A DNA stretch of 64,000 bases from Ferrimonas aestuarii (GTDB lineage: Bacteria > Pseudomonadota > Gammaproteobacteria > Enterobacterales > Shewanellaceae): assembly GCF_005116665.1 (NCBI RefSeq), contig NZ_SWCJ01000002.1, positions 248,001 to 312,000 on the forward strand, written 5' to 3'. Below, piece after piece: positions 36,701-46,088 of this stretch. A model generated the notes under the pieces. That model did not search any database and was not told the origin of the DNA. It was given only the letters and a program-made list of their open reading frames with translations. A program made the translations under genes and the position numbers. How positions within the stretch are numbered: the stretch's first letter is position 1; each line of letters opens with the position of its first letter.

Positions 36701-38580
36701 GCGTTGATGTCCAGTTCCGAGGCAGTGGCCAGCGTCATATGGAAATCCAGCACCCAGTAGGTTTGACCATCGGTGGTGGTGATGCGATATGGACGCTCAC
36801 CAATCACGCGCAGACCAAAGTTTTCCAACATGGGCAACACGTCAGACAGATGAATTGGCTCATCTTTGTGGAACAGTTTCAGGCGAACCTGATTGGAGTC
36901 CAGCGCCACCTCTTGGGGCTGATAGAACAGCATGTCCAGCAGTTTGCTGTCTGACAGTTTTGCCAGCTTCTCAACGTCAACTACCGCCGCCGATGGCAAC
37001 ACGTCCTCTTTGTAACTGCGCGGGAACCCTGGCAGGTAATTGTTGGCAATTGACTTGCCCTTGGCCTGACCAAAGGTTTTACGCAGGGCGTAATCCACCT
37101 TGTCTTCCCAGGAGCGAGCCAACTCCACCAAATTGTTTTCCAATTCGGTTACGTCAATGTCCATATTATTGTTATCTACCTTCACCAGATAATGGGTACG
37201 CGCCAGAGTCGATTCAGAGAAGTAGGTGGTGAATTCCACGTCGATCTGGGTATTGAAATAGTTGGCCAACAGCTTCTGGGTATTGATGCGAAGCTGGGTG
37301 TTATATCGGTCTTTCGACACATACACCATGGCTGAAATAAAGCGACCAAACAGGTCCTTACGTAGGAATAAACGTACTTTATCTCGATCTTGCATCTGCA
37401 AGATGCCCTGACCAATCTCCAGAAGCTCCGCTTCGGTGGCTTGAATCAGCTCATCCCGAGGGTAAGTCTCCAGTACGTTCATCAGGGCTTTGTAATCATG
37501 GGAGCGTGGCGCCAGCTTGGACTGCTCCATGATGCGGTCAAGCTTACCAGCCAGCAGCGGAATCTCTTTCGGGCTGCGGTTATACACGTTGGAGGCGTAC
37601 AAACCGATAAAGCGGTCTTCGCCAATCACCTTGCCTTTGGCGTCAAAGCGCTTCACGCCGACGTAGTCGATGTATGCTGGGCGGTGAACTCGGCTTTTGG
37701 TATTGGTTTTGGTCAACACCAATGGGTAGCCATTAAGGGCTTCTTTGCGAGCGGCTTCCGGCAGTTCGGACAGCATCAGGTGTTTGGCATCAGAGTTGGA
37801 ACGCATCATCCCTAAACTGGTGTCCATTTGAGGAACCAGTTCGATGTCGCCAGCGACGGTTTTCAGGTCGTAGCGGCGATAACCAAGCAAGGTGAAGTGG
37901 TGGTCCAGCAGATAATCGACAAATTCGGTGGCTTCCTTTTGCAAACCGGACTTGTGCTTTTTACGCATGGAAGCAACGGTGTCCGCCAATTTGTCGCGCA
38001 TTGGCTCCCAGTCATCCACAGACGCCTTTACGTCTTCAACGACCGAGGCGATCTCGGATTCAATCTGGCCAATCTCGTCGTTACTGGTGAGGTTGTCTAC
38101 CTCCATATAGAACACGGCGATACGCTCATCGTCGGCTTTGGCGTCTGACAGCGAGCGAAGCTCAACCACTCTGCCCTGCTCATCACGACGAATGCCCAGA
38201 GGCACGTGAATCAGCAGGTGCGAGGTGACGCCAAGTCGGTTAAACGCCATGGTGATGGAGTCCACCAAAAACGGCATGTCGGGTTGAACCATCTCAACCA
38301 CGGTGTGGATGGATTGCCAACCATGGGTACTTTGTACCGGATTAAACACTCGACTGAAGGACGCATTGGCCTGATTGCGGTTCAGGCTATTCCATAAGCT
38401 GATGATGGCGCCGTAAAGATCGCTGTCGGTGCGGGCGTTTAAATCATCTCTTGAGAGTGTACCGTAAAGTGTGTGGGCAAACCGTTCGACGAGGATGGCT
38501 TCCTCTTTTGCTAGGTTACTGTGGATGAGACCAACCACGTTTTCTAAAAGGACGGAAGGGACAGTATCTTTGTTAGCCAT
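33766..38580 (-). CDS. gdhB: NAD-specific glutamate dehydrogenase, large type
   Basis: Oxidative deamination of glutamate to 2-oxoglutarate and ammonia with NAD+, a catabolic enzyme. Seen: 1604 residues, the size of the large (about 180 kDa) class of Streptomyces, Pseudomonas and Shewanella. A long N-terminal regulatory part precedes the catalytic core, marked by [20 protein letters not shown], the lysine-bearing [12 protein letters not shown] (about 825-845) and [11 protein letters not shown]. There is a single intact reading frame. It stands alone between terminator-like hairpins, and the gene-free region before it holds its promoter. Confidence 0.96.
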   Translation of the reverse strand: [1604 protein letters not shown]

Positions 38581-38915
38581 GTTGCTTATTCCCTCTGCTG
38601 CTATGGCACCAGTTTTTTATAATTGTGATTCAATCAGTTGACGATCACTGTTCACCGCTCAACTGCAGCGAAGTGTATCACCAAATTTTCCAAACTGTGA
38701 GCACAATCCCCTTTCGCCAGCGGCTTTACTTGGCAAAGGTCACAGCCCTTTTGCGCAATCTGCCACATTTGTCCCCTTTCTATGCAACAAAGGCCGCATA
38801 TTGCGGCCTTTTTATTCATTAACTGATTTTTCGATTGCGTTAGCGTAATTTTCATAATTGACGAACTGGAGCAATCACTCGATGAAAATATCTCCAATCC
38901 GCCAATTAGAACCGT
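38581..38915. other. 335-base gene-free stretch
   Basis: Promoter region of the giant glutamate dehydrogenase (minus) and end of the RND permease transcript. It holds a perfect 10-bp hairpin (38789-38798 with 38802-38811) with T runs on the plus side. No coding or RNA gene recognised. Confidence 0.6.
38789..38814. terminator. hairpin terminator after the RND operon
   Basis: AAAGGCCGCA/TGCGGCCTTT stem with a 3-base loop. The better T run is on the plus strand (TTTTTATT); on the minus strand, the direction of the RND gene, it is followed by CCTTTGTTG. It probably ends transcription coming from the RND gene. Confidence 0.6.
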
Positions 38916-41306
38916 TTACGCCTTCGCCGGCGTTTGCTCATTGGTCATCGCCGGACGCTTGAACCACAGCAGTTTCACCAGTGCTGGCAACAAGATGATT
39001 GCCGCCAACATGTTCACTAGGAACATAAAGGTCAGCATGATGCCCATGTCCATCTGGAACTTAAGATCCGAGAACACCCAGGTACTCACGCCAACGGCCA
39101 GTGTAATCCCGGTGAACACCACCGCAGAACCACGATCGCACAGCGACTTCAGGTAGGCTTCTCGAACCCCTAAACCTTCCCTTAACGAGATGGTCATACT
39201 GGACAAGATGTAGATACCGTAATCAACACCAATTCCCACCCCTAGGGCAATCACCGGCAGGGTGCTCACCGTCAAACCGATCTCAAGCAAACTCATCAAC
39301 GCCTGTGCCAGAGTCGACACTAAGTAGAGGGGCAAGATCACCGCGATGGTGGCACGCACACTTCTAAAGCTTACTAGGCAAAGGATGAATACGGCACCGT
39401 ATACGTACATCATCATCGGCGTTTGTGCCGCTGCCACCGCTTCGTTGGTCGCCGCCATTACCCCAACCGGACCGGAAGCAAGCTTAAACTGCATATCGTC
39501 GGTGTTAAACTGCGCCGACTTGGCCTTTACCGCCGCCACAACCGTATCGATGGTTTCCGCCTTGTGATCTTTTAAGAACAGATACACCGGCATCACGCTA
39601 CAGTCGTTGTTCAAAAGCCCGCTTGAGGTCGGAACCTGAGCAACCGACTGAACCAAAGTGGCCGTGGTGCGCGGCAATACCCGCCATTTCGGGTTACCTT
39701 CGTTAAAGCCACCATTAACCACCTTGGTCACTGAGGCCAAACTGGCAGCCGACTCGACGCCAGCAACGTTTTCCATCTGCCACTGGAACCGATCGATGCG
39801 CTCTAGAGCATTGTGGTAAGTACAAGCCTCAGGATAAGCCTCAACGATCACCGTCAATACGTCCGTGGTGATGGTGTAATTATCGGTGATGTAAGCGGTA
39901 TCGAGGTTATAGACACTGTCCGATTTCAGCGCTGGCGCGCCGTCATGGAGGTCGCCAATTTTCATCTCTTTTGCTTGATTAAAGCCAACGGCATACAGCA
40001 CCACAGCCACCGCAAGGATTGCCAATGCCCAAGGCGTTGATGCGCACTTAGACATGGTTTTCCACACCGGAGAGACCTCGCCATGGGAGGCTTTGACCTG
40101 CTCCAGATAGCCTTTGCCAAAGGTGACAAAGGACAACAGCACAGGCAACAGCACCAAGTTCGTTAAGATGATCACCGCGACCCCAAGGGATGCGGTAATG
40201 GCCAACTCACGGATGATGCCAATGTCGATGGAAAGCAGGGTCAAAAATCCGATGGTGTCTGACAGCAGTGCCACCCCGCCAGGAACCAGCAAGGAGCGAA
40301 ACGCCAACTGCGCCGCCGCCTTAGCGGACTGGCCTTCGGCAACCTTGTGGCCCACCGCATTGATCATCTGCACCCCATGGCTTACGCCAATGGCAAACAC
40401 CAAAAACGGCACCAAAATCGACATGGGATCAAGACCAAAGCCCAGAACCGTCAAACCACCAAGTTGCCAAACCACCGCGATCAACGAACACAGCAGTGGC
40501 AGCACCGTCAGTTTAATGCTGCGGCAGAAGTACCACACCATCAGTGCGGTAATGGCGATGGCAATCATAAAGAACACCACCACGCCTGCAGCGCCATCGG
40601 CAACATCGCCGGCCATCTTGGCAAAGCCGATGATGTGAACCTTAATTTGATCGTCTTGATACTTCTGGCGAAGCTGAGTTTCTAGGGTCTCAGCTAAGGC
40701 CAACACGTCCAGAGGTTTGGTCATGTCGGTCTTGCCTTCGGCAACCGCTTGAACCCGCTCCTCTTCGGTAAGGGGCACGCGCTCCATCAACTGAGCGCTG
40801 ACCATCGCAGCACTGTAATCGTTGGCGATCATGCGCCCGACTAAGCCCGCTTTTTCAATGTTACCGCGAACCGTTGCCAGGCCAGCAGCATCTGGCTTAA
40901 AGTCCGCAGGAATGACCGGCCCCCCCTGGAAGCCATCCTCCACCACTTCGGTAAACCGAGTGGATGGCGAGTAGAGGGATTTCACTAGGCTTCGATTGAC
41001 ACCGGGAATAAAGAACAGCTGGTCATGTACTTCACGAAGTACCGAGAAAAACTTTGGATTAAAGATGTTGCCGCTGCTGTCCTCAACGGCCACCATGATA
41101 CTGTTGGCGCCGCCGAACGAATCCCGGTGTTTGACGTAGGTGGCCATATAGGGATGATTTAGCGGAATATTTTTGGTAAATGCCGCGTCCATTTTTAACT
41201 TTGATGCACTGTAGCCTAAGCCGACAGTTATCAGTGCAAACAGCAGTATAACGGCGATTCTGTGCCGAAATAGAAACTGCTCAATCCAATTCACCATTTT
41301 GGTCAT
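38916..41306 (-). CDS. RND/MMPL-type inner-membrane transporter
   Basis: Large permease of 796 residues resembling the RND superfamily branch that includes MMPL and hopanoid or lipid exporters. Seen: TM1 at about 15-35; a first periplasmic loop; a bundle of TM helices (about 235-400) with the acidic-amphipathic signature GLDPMSILVPFLVFAIGVSHG; a second loop; and a second bundle (about 630-780) with ALGVGIGVDYGIYILS. Two-fold repeat structure is clear. It is the last gene of the cluster DUF1302-DUF1329-YCF48-RND, 11 bases after the YCF48-like gene. The cargo is unknown; the family suggests hydrophobic compounds or lipids. Confidence 0.9.
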   Translation of the reverse strand: MTKMVNWIEQFLFRHRIAVILLFALITVGLGYSASKLKMDAAFTKNIPLNHPYMATYVKHRDSFGGANSIMVAVEDSSGNIFNPKFFSVLREVHDQLFFIPGVNRSLVKSLYSPSTRFTEVVEDGFQGGPVIPADFKPDAAGLATVRGNIEKAGLVGRMIANDYSAAMVSAQLMERVPLTEEERVQAVAEGKTDMTKPLDVLALAETLETQLRQKYQDDQIKVHIIGFAKMAGDVADGAAGVVVFFMIAIAITALMVWYFCRSIKLTVLPLLCSLIAVVWQLGGLTVLGFGLDPMSILVPFLVFAIGVSHGVQMINAVGHKVAEGQSAKAAAQLAFRSLLVPGGVALLSDTIGFLTLLSIDIGIIRELAITASLGVAVIILTNLVLLPVLLSFVTFGKGYLEQVKASHGEVSPVWKTMSKCASTPWALAILAVAVVLYAVGFNQAKEMKIGDLHDGAPALKSDSVYNLDTAYITDNYTITTDVLTVIVEAYPEACTYHNALERIDRFQWQMENVAGVESAASLASVTKVVNGGFNEGNPKWRVLPRTTATLVQSVAQVPTSSGLLNNDCSVMPVYLFLKDHKAETIDTVVAAVKAKSAQFNTDDMQFKLASGPVGVMAATNEAVAAAQTPMMMYVYGAVFILCLVSFRSVRATIAVILPLYLVSTLAQALMSLLEIGLTVSTLPVIALGVGIGVDYGIYILSSMTISLREGLGVREAYLKSLCDRGSAVVFTGITLAVGVSTWVFSDLKFQMDMGIMLTFMFLVNMLAAIILLPALVKLLWFKRPAMTNEQTPAKA

Positions 41307-41317
41307 ACTCAGTCTCC

Positions 41318-42328
41318 TTACTGCTCAATGGTGACGGGAGCCAGTCCCTTACTACCCGCGACCCAAAGCGTGCCTGAAGCGTCCGCCTTAAGATCGACAA
41401 TGTCTTGGCCACCGGCGATGCTGTCGATGCGAACGCTCTGAGGCGTCAGACGAACCAAGGCACCGCCATTACCAAACAGCATCACTTCTTTGCCATTTAC
41501 TAAGTGTCCGTTAAAGGTGGATTGGGTATCCAGATCCAGTGACTGCCAGTTTTGGCCCTTATCCTCACTGACAAACGCATTGCCCCGTAGCCCGGCCACT
41601 AACCACTGTTCGCCCATTTCAACCATGGTCATCAGCGAACCAAAATAGATCTCTGGCAATCGCTGCCAGCTGTGGCCATCATCCTCGGAGCGTGCCATCA
41701 GCCCCATTTCTCCAACGATAAACAAACTGCCATCACTCAGTTTCACCAGATCGTTGACGTGGGGAAGAATGGCGGCGCGCTCAGCTAGGTAATCTTCCTC
41801 ACTGTCCATACGAATCTCATTGAGGTAGTCGAGATCATCAGGAATCAGTAAGGATTCTAAAAACTCAAATTGCCAACTTTGACCGCCATCCATACTGCGA
41901 AACAGTTGGCCGTAGGCGCCCATGGCAATAAGGTGATCGTTAGATAGCGCTTGTAGATCCAACAGCGGCGTTTCAAGATCGGGTCGATATTGACGCAACT
42001 CCCAGCTCTTTCCTCCGTCCACCGTACCTAAAATGACCGCATCATGGCCTAGGGCGAAGCCGATGTTGTCATCGAGCATCACCACCTTGGTCAATAACGT
42101 ATCAGAAGGGACAGGCGCTTGTTGCCATCCATCACTCTCACCGAATTTAGTGAGAATTTGGCCTCGGTCTCCCACAGCAATCAAACCGTTGACGGTTGAC
42201 GCTAAACTGGTCATTGGACTCGAGGTGGCATTTATCGCTTGATAGGCCGAAACCGGCTCTGGAGGGGGGGTCTGTGCGAAGGCACATGCTCCAACTAATG
42301 CAAGCGGAATAAACATTGATAACCGCAT
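41318..42328 (-). CDS. exported YCF48/BNR-like beta-propeller protein
   Basis: Exported protein of 336 residues. Seen: a signal peptide (1-18, ending CAFAQ) and repeated propeller motifs with DGGKSW, DGGQSW, DDGHSW and DKGQNW-type Asp boxes, each followed by aromatic-rich beta segments, as in YCF48 and BNR-repeat proteins. YCF48 acts in photosystem II assembly in cyanobacteria; here that name reflects only fold similarity. Neighbouring genes suggest it is the periplasmic partner of the RND permease and of the DUF1329/DUF1302 outer parts. Confidence 0.85.
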   Translation of the reverse strand: MRLSMFIPLALVGACAFAQTPPPEPVSAYQAINATSSPMTSLASTVNGLIAVGDRGQILTKFGESDGWQQAPVPSDTLLTKVVMLDDNIGFALGHDAVILGTVDGGKSWELRQYRPDLETPLLDLQALSNDHLIAMGAYGQLFRSMDGGQSWQFEFLESLLIPDDLDYLNEIRMDSEEDYLAERAAILPHVNDLVKLSDGSLFIVGEMGLMARSEDDGHSWQRLPEIYFGSLMTMVEMGEQWLVAGLRGNAFVSEDKGQNWQSLDLDTQSTFNGHLVNGKEVMLFGNGGALVRLTPQSVRIDSIAGGQDIVDLKADASGTLWVAGSKGLAPVTIEQ

Positions 42329-42438
42329 AGTTGTATTCCATTACTCGGGTCTGAGACCCTATTTGAATTAGAGGTGCGTCACGTCGCTGTCACGCATTAC
42401 TTTTTCTTTTTGTGTCTAGGTTGATTGCATTGATTAAA

Positions 42439-42488
42439 GCGCATGACCAACCATGCGCCATAAGATAAGCAGAGGCCAAGGCCCCTGC
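42439..42488 (-). other. two tandem hairpins after the DUF1329 gene
   Basis: Stem GCGCATG/CATGCGC at 42439-42458 and stem near GCAGAGGCC/GGCCCCTGC (one wobble) at 42469-42488, lying between the DUF1329 stop and the YCF48-like start. The first is followed by TTTAATC on the minus strand. They may partly terminate or protect the 5' half of the operon transcript, giving more DUF1302/DUF1329 than permease. Confidence 0.5.
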
Positions 42489-42495
42489 TCCGCCA

Positions 42496-43860
42496 TTAAC
42501 GTCGACCGCTACGACGCAAGGAGTTGGTGGTGAACTCTTTCTGAACACTGAACTCCTCTTCGAAGCTGGCTACGCCATCTTCGTTGTCCAGACCCATCGC
42601 AAGATAGCGACCGGAGCTGAGATCGTAGAAGACTTCCAGAGTGGTCCAAACCGTTGGTAGATCATAGTAGTTGACCGCGTGCGCCATACCTACTCGATAT
42701 AGCTCATCACGCTTATCATACAGATCCACCAAAGAGACCTGCCAGCTGTCTTCATCAAGGTAGAAGGTACGAGTCTTGTACAGGTGGCTGATGCCATCTT
42801 TCAAGGTCGCTTCCACTTCCCAAACTCGGTGCTTCTCCCAGCGAACCAGATCCATGTTGATGTGGCCAGGCTTTAAGATGTCATCATACTTTACATCTTC
42901 CCCGTGAAGCTTGTAGTCGTTGTAAGGGATGAGGATCTCTTTCTTACCTTTCAGCTCCCAGTTGTAGCGCGAAGGAGAACCGTTGTACATATCGAAGTCG
43001 TCGGTGGTACGTAGGCCATCAGACGCGGTTCCCGGAGTATCAAATGCAACGTTTGGTGCTCGGCGAACGCGGCGCTGTCCGGTGTTGTAGGTCCAAGCGT
43101 TACGCGGCTCTTTCTCCTGATCCATGGTTTCATGAACCAAAAGTGCAGTACCGGCCAAACGCGCTGGCGAGGTTACCACCTGCTTGAAGTAAAACAGCAG
43201 GTTATCTTTTTCGAGATCCGCGGCGTTGGCATCTGGACGACTGTAAAGGAACTTAATCTTTTCGTCGGTCTTAACCAAGGTGTAACTGCCGCTGGCGGTT
43301 GGCGCTGCTTGACCTCGTAGAATATGAGCATCGGAACCACGATAGCGAAGGATGTGGTTCCAAATCGCCTCTAGGCCATTTTGTGGAATTGGGAATGGCA
43401 CGCCAATGGCGGCATTTTTCAGTCCGTTACCGCCGGACACCAACTCCGCGGTGGTGGCATTCGCCACCGAAGCGTCGTAGATAAACTGCGGATATGAAGC
43501 GCTGCGCTTTGTGGGATAGACGTTGATTTTGAAGCTGTCTGGATACAGCTCAAACATCTTTTTAACCCCAGGGGTCAACAAGGCATCGTACTTAGCCACG
43601 TCTTTCGCTGTGACGGTATACAGCATTTTGTCGTCGCCATAAGGGTTAGTGTGAAACTTTCCCTCTTGATAGTTAGCTGGTGCCTTAGTGATGCCGCCAT
43701 TCCAAGCTGGAATTGAGCCATCCGCATTGCCTGCCATCTCTGCGCCAACCGGAGTCAGGGTATCGCCCAGAGCTTTTGCCTGCTCTGGAGATACTTTTGC
43801 TTGAGCTGTGAAGCCAAAGCTTGCCATTACTGCAATGGCCAATAGGTTGTTTTTGTTCAT
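42496..43860 (-). CDS. DUF1329 periplasmic protein
   Basis: Exported protein of 454 residues, function unknown. Seen: a clear signal peptide (1-21, ending AQA), the conserved DUF1329 start segment around LTPVGAEMAGNADGSIPAWNG, and a beta-rich body. Family members fold like lipid-binding lipoprotein carriers (LolB-like) and are encoded next to DUF1302 barrels, often with RND and YCF48-like genes, as here. A lipid or hydrophobic cargo carried between inner and outer membranes is a reasonable inference, not shown. It lies 14 bases after the DUF1302 gene. Confidence 0.88.
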   Translation of the reverse strand: MNKNNLLAIAVMASFGFTAQAKVSPEQAKALGDTLTPVGAEMAGNADGSIPAWNGGITKAPANYQEGKFHTNPYGDDKMLYTVTAKDVAKYDALLTPGVKKMFELYPDSFKINVYPTKRSASYPQFIYDASVANATTAELVSGGNGLKNAAIGVPFPIPQNGLEAIWNHILRYRGSDAHILRGQAAPTASGSYTLVKTDEKIKFLYSRPDANAADLEKDNLLFYFKQVVTSPARLAGTALLVHETMDQEKEPRNAWTYNTGQRRVRRAPNVAFDTPGTASDGLRTTDDFDMYNGSPSRYNWELKGKKEILIPYNDYKLHGEDVKYDDILKPGHINMDLVRWEKHRVWEVEATLKDGISHLYKTRTFYLDEDSWQVSLVDLYDKRDELYRVGMAHAVNYYDLPTVWTTLEVFYDLSSGRYLAMGLDNEDGVASFEEEFSVQKEFTTNSLRRSGRR

Positions 43861-43874
43861 TTTAGCCTTCCCGA

Positions 43875-45959
43875 TTAGATAGAGAACTTAAGGTTAAAAG
43901 AGACAAAATCTTTGTCTTCCATAGCGTTTGTCGATCCTTTGCCATCCCAGAAGGCGTTGTAGCTCAGGTCAGCAGACCAGCGGCTCTGATAGTCAAAGCT
44001 AAATGTGGCTGACGCAGACTTACGGTCTTCGGTAAACAGGAACAGTGGATCTGGGGTTGTGCCATTCACATCGTGGCTAAATACCACTCGAGGTGACACG
44101 TTCCAGCCCCAAAGAACGTTGGTGTAGTCCCACTTAGCAACTAAGCGGTAACCCCAAGCGTGATCCGTTGGGAACGCATCTTCCTCTGGTCCGTTGTGGA
44201 GGATATCCAGCACCGCCAGATTGTCTTCACGACCGCCACTGCCAGCACGTTCAGTGCCTGGACCATTCATGCGAAGCACGTCAGGATCTGGCATATCATG
44301 CAGCCATACGCCACCCACTTCGGCCAACATCAAGAAGTTATCGGCGCCCATGGTTGGGCCAAAAATGTGGGTCAGAGTCATCTGCACCTGAGTGCTGTCA
44401 GTCAGAACAAAACCCGGAGCCACTTCGCCAGAGCCCACTTTGCTGCCATCAGGCAGAGTGTACTGAGACAGATCTTTAAAGATGGCGTAGGTGGTTGGAT
44501 CGGAGTTGTATAACTGCTCAGGCATCGCCGCAAACAGCAGCTCTACGTCGTCAATCTGCAAAGGCTCATCTTGGCGATAGGCAACTTCACCAGCAACGGA
44601 GGTTTCGCCAAGGGTGGTGTTGAACGAGAAACCGTAGAGTTTAATGTCTTCGGTGTACCCAAGCTGCGCCTTGGAGAAGGTGCTCAGGTCCAGAAGATCC
44701 TGACGGCTCACGTCACCATTGAGTTCGGCAAGTGCAGCCAGATCACTGGTAACGGCAGCCGTACTGAAGTCGGCAGTCTGACCGCTGATCAGAGGTCGGC
44801 GACTGTGGTAGTTGATGAAGTAGAAGCCAAATTCGGTATCGTTAAGCTCCGGCGCGAAATAACCGATCTTAATACCGTATTGACCTTGGTCGTCCGGTGA
44901 CGATTCATGATCAATCAGGGTGGACTTAGTGGCGTACAGCGGCACCAGCTGCGCCAATCCAGCGTAAGCGGCCATGTCGCCAGCAGCCAAAGATTGTGAC
45001 GCTGCGGTGCTCAATTTCGAGTATTCAGACAGCAACCAGTCCAAAGTGATATCTGGGTTGGCGGTAAAGCCAAGCTGAGCGTTATTGGCATAACCACCAG
45101 CACCCGCGAAGTCATTACTTGAGAAGTAAGTACCGGTAACCGGAAGGCGAGTTTGCTCCCACTCATACTGATAGTAGGCTTCGACGTTCAAGTTTTCGGT
45201 AATGCCCAAAGAGGCCCACAACATCCCAACCGGAATGAAGGCTTCTTTTAGCTCAGAGCCTGGCGCCTGCAGTCGGGCCAGATCCACAGGGTTGATGCTG
45301 TTGATGCCGTGAGAGATTAGAGTGCTCTCACCCCAGCTCACGACCTGTTGACCTAAACGCACAGACAGTGGCGTGTCGCCAATGTCCCAGTCTGCGAATA
45401 GATACGCATCCAGAAGACGAATGTCGGAGCAGGCGTATTCTGATGCTAGGTCATCAGCACACACGTCGTACTCACCGCCCGATACTGGATTGTGATAATC
45501 AAAATCGGAGTCTTCTAGGCGTTTGTCATAGAAGTACATTCCACGGGCAAACAGACCGATGTTGTTGTACACCAGCTCTAACTCATGGACACCCTTGAAG
45601 ATCTCAGAGTAAGTGTCACCCTGAGAATACAACTGGTTTGCAAGATCGCCATTTGAGGAGTAGGACCCCACAGGCAACGCAAATAACTGGTCTCCGCCAT
45701 AGACTTCATTGAAGCCTGCGCCGCCAAAATCAAACCCGTAACCTGACCAATTCAACCCAGGCTGGTTAGAACGGCCGATGTTATCGTAGTTTCGGTCTTC
45801 AACTCGCCAGGCCGCGCCAACGGTCCACGTAGAGTCAAAACTGCCCTCGATCTCTCCCCAATTGAAGGTGACGGCTTGTGTCGGCAGCGCTAATGCCAAA
45901 CCAATGCTGGCGGCTAACGCTGACTGACGGAACCTGAATACGCCTCGTCTCATTATCAC
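43875..45959 (-). CDS. DUF1302 outer-membrane beta-barrel protein
   Basis: Predicted outer-membrane barrel of 694 residues. Seen: a signal peptide (about 1-29, with cleavage near TQA), regular amphipathic beta segments, abundant aromatic and glycine residues, and a C-terminus VSFNLKFSI that has the alternating pattern of a last barrel strand. The family usually lies beside DUF1329. It is the first gene of the cluster; the promoter region upstream contains a CRP-like palindrome inside a widely spaced inverted repeat. Transport role inferred. Confidence 0.85.
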   Translation of the reverse strand: MIMRRGVFRFRQSALAASIGLALALPTQAVTFNWGEIEGSFDSTWTVGAAWRVEDRNYDNIGRSNQPGLNWSGYGFDFGGAGFNEVYGGDQLFALPVGSYSSNGDLANQLYSQGDTYSEIFKGVHELELVYNNIGLFARGMYFYDKRLEDSDFDYHNPVSGGEYDVCADDLASEYACSDIRLLDAYLFADWDIGDTPLSVRLGQQVVSWGESTLISHGINSINPVDLARLQAPGSELKEAFIPVGMLWASLGITENLNVEAYYQYEWEQTRLPVTGTYFSSNDFAGAGGYANNAQLGFTANPDITLDWLLSEYSKLSTAASQSLAAGDMAAYAGLAQLVPLYATKSTLIDHESSPDDQGQYGIKIGYFAPELNDTEFGFYFINYHSRRPLISGQTADFSTAAVTSDLAALAELNGDVSRQDLLDLSTFSKAQLGYTEDIKLYGFSFNTTLGETSVAGEVAYRQDEPLQIDDVELLFAAMPEQLYNSDPTTYAIFKDLSQYTLPDGSKVGSGEVAPGFVLTDSTQVQMTLTHIFGPTMGADNFLMLAEVGGVWLHDMPDPDVLRMNGPGTERAGSGGREDNLAVLDILHNGPEEDAFPTDHAWGYRLVAKWDYTNVLWGWNVSPRVVFSHDVNGTTPDPLFLFTEDRKSASATFSFDYQSRWSADLSYNAFWDGKGSTNAMEDKDFVSFNLKFSI

Positions 45960-46088
45960 GGTTCTCCCTTCCCTTAATTTGTTGTTTTTTCACGCACCAA
46001 ACAACAATGCGTTAACGCCATTGTTACAGCATCATCCTGCGACTAGCAAGCGTTTTAACAAATAGGAAGGGGTTGATTTTCAACAAGA

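Noticed and set aside
37390..37815. Long plus-strand ORFs inside the glutamate dehydrogenase gene
   Set aside because: Antisense shadows of a conserved gene with no start signals.
38625..38822. 65-codon plus-strand ORF in the gap before the glutamate dehydrogenase
   Set aside because: It runs through a perfect terminator hairpin, has no ribosome site, and its composition is unlike neighbouring genes.
41318..42328. Photosystem-related role for the YCF48-like protein
   Set aside because: Only the propeller fold is shared; no photosynthesis genes and a heterotrophic gene set.
42439..42458. True Rho-independent terminator ending the DUF1302-DUF1329 unit
   Set aside because: Only TTTAAT follows; the downstream genes are so commonly linked to DUF1329 that partial read-through is likelier.
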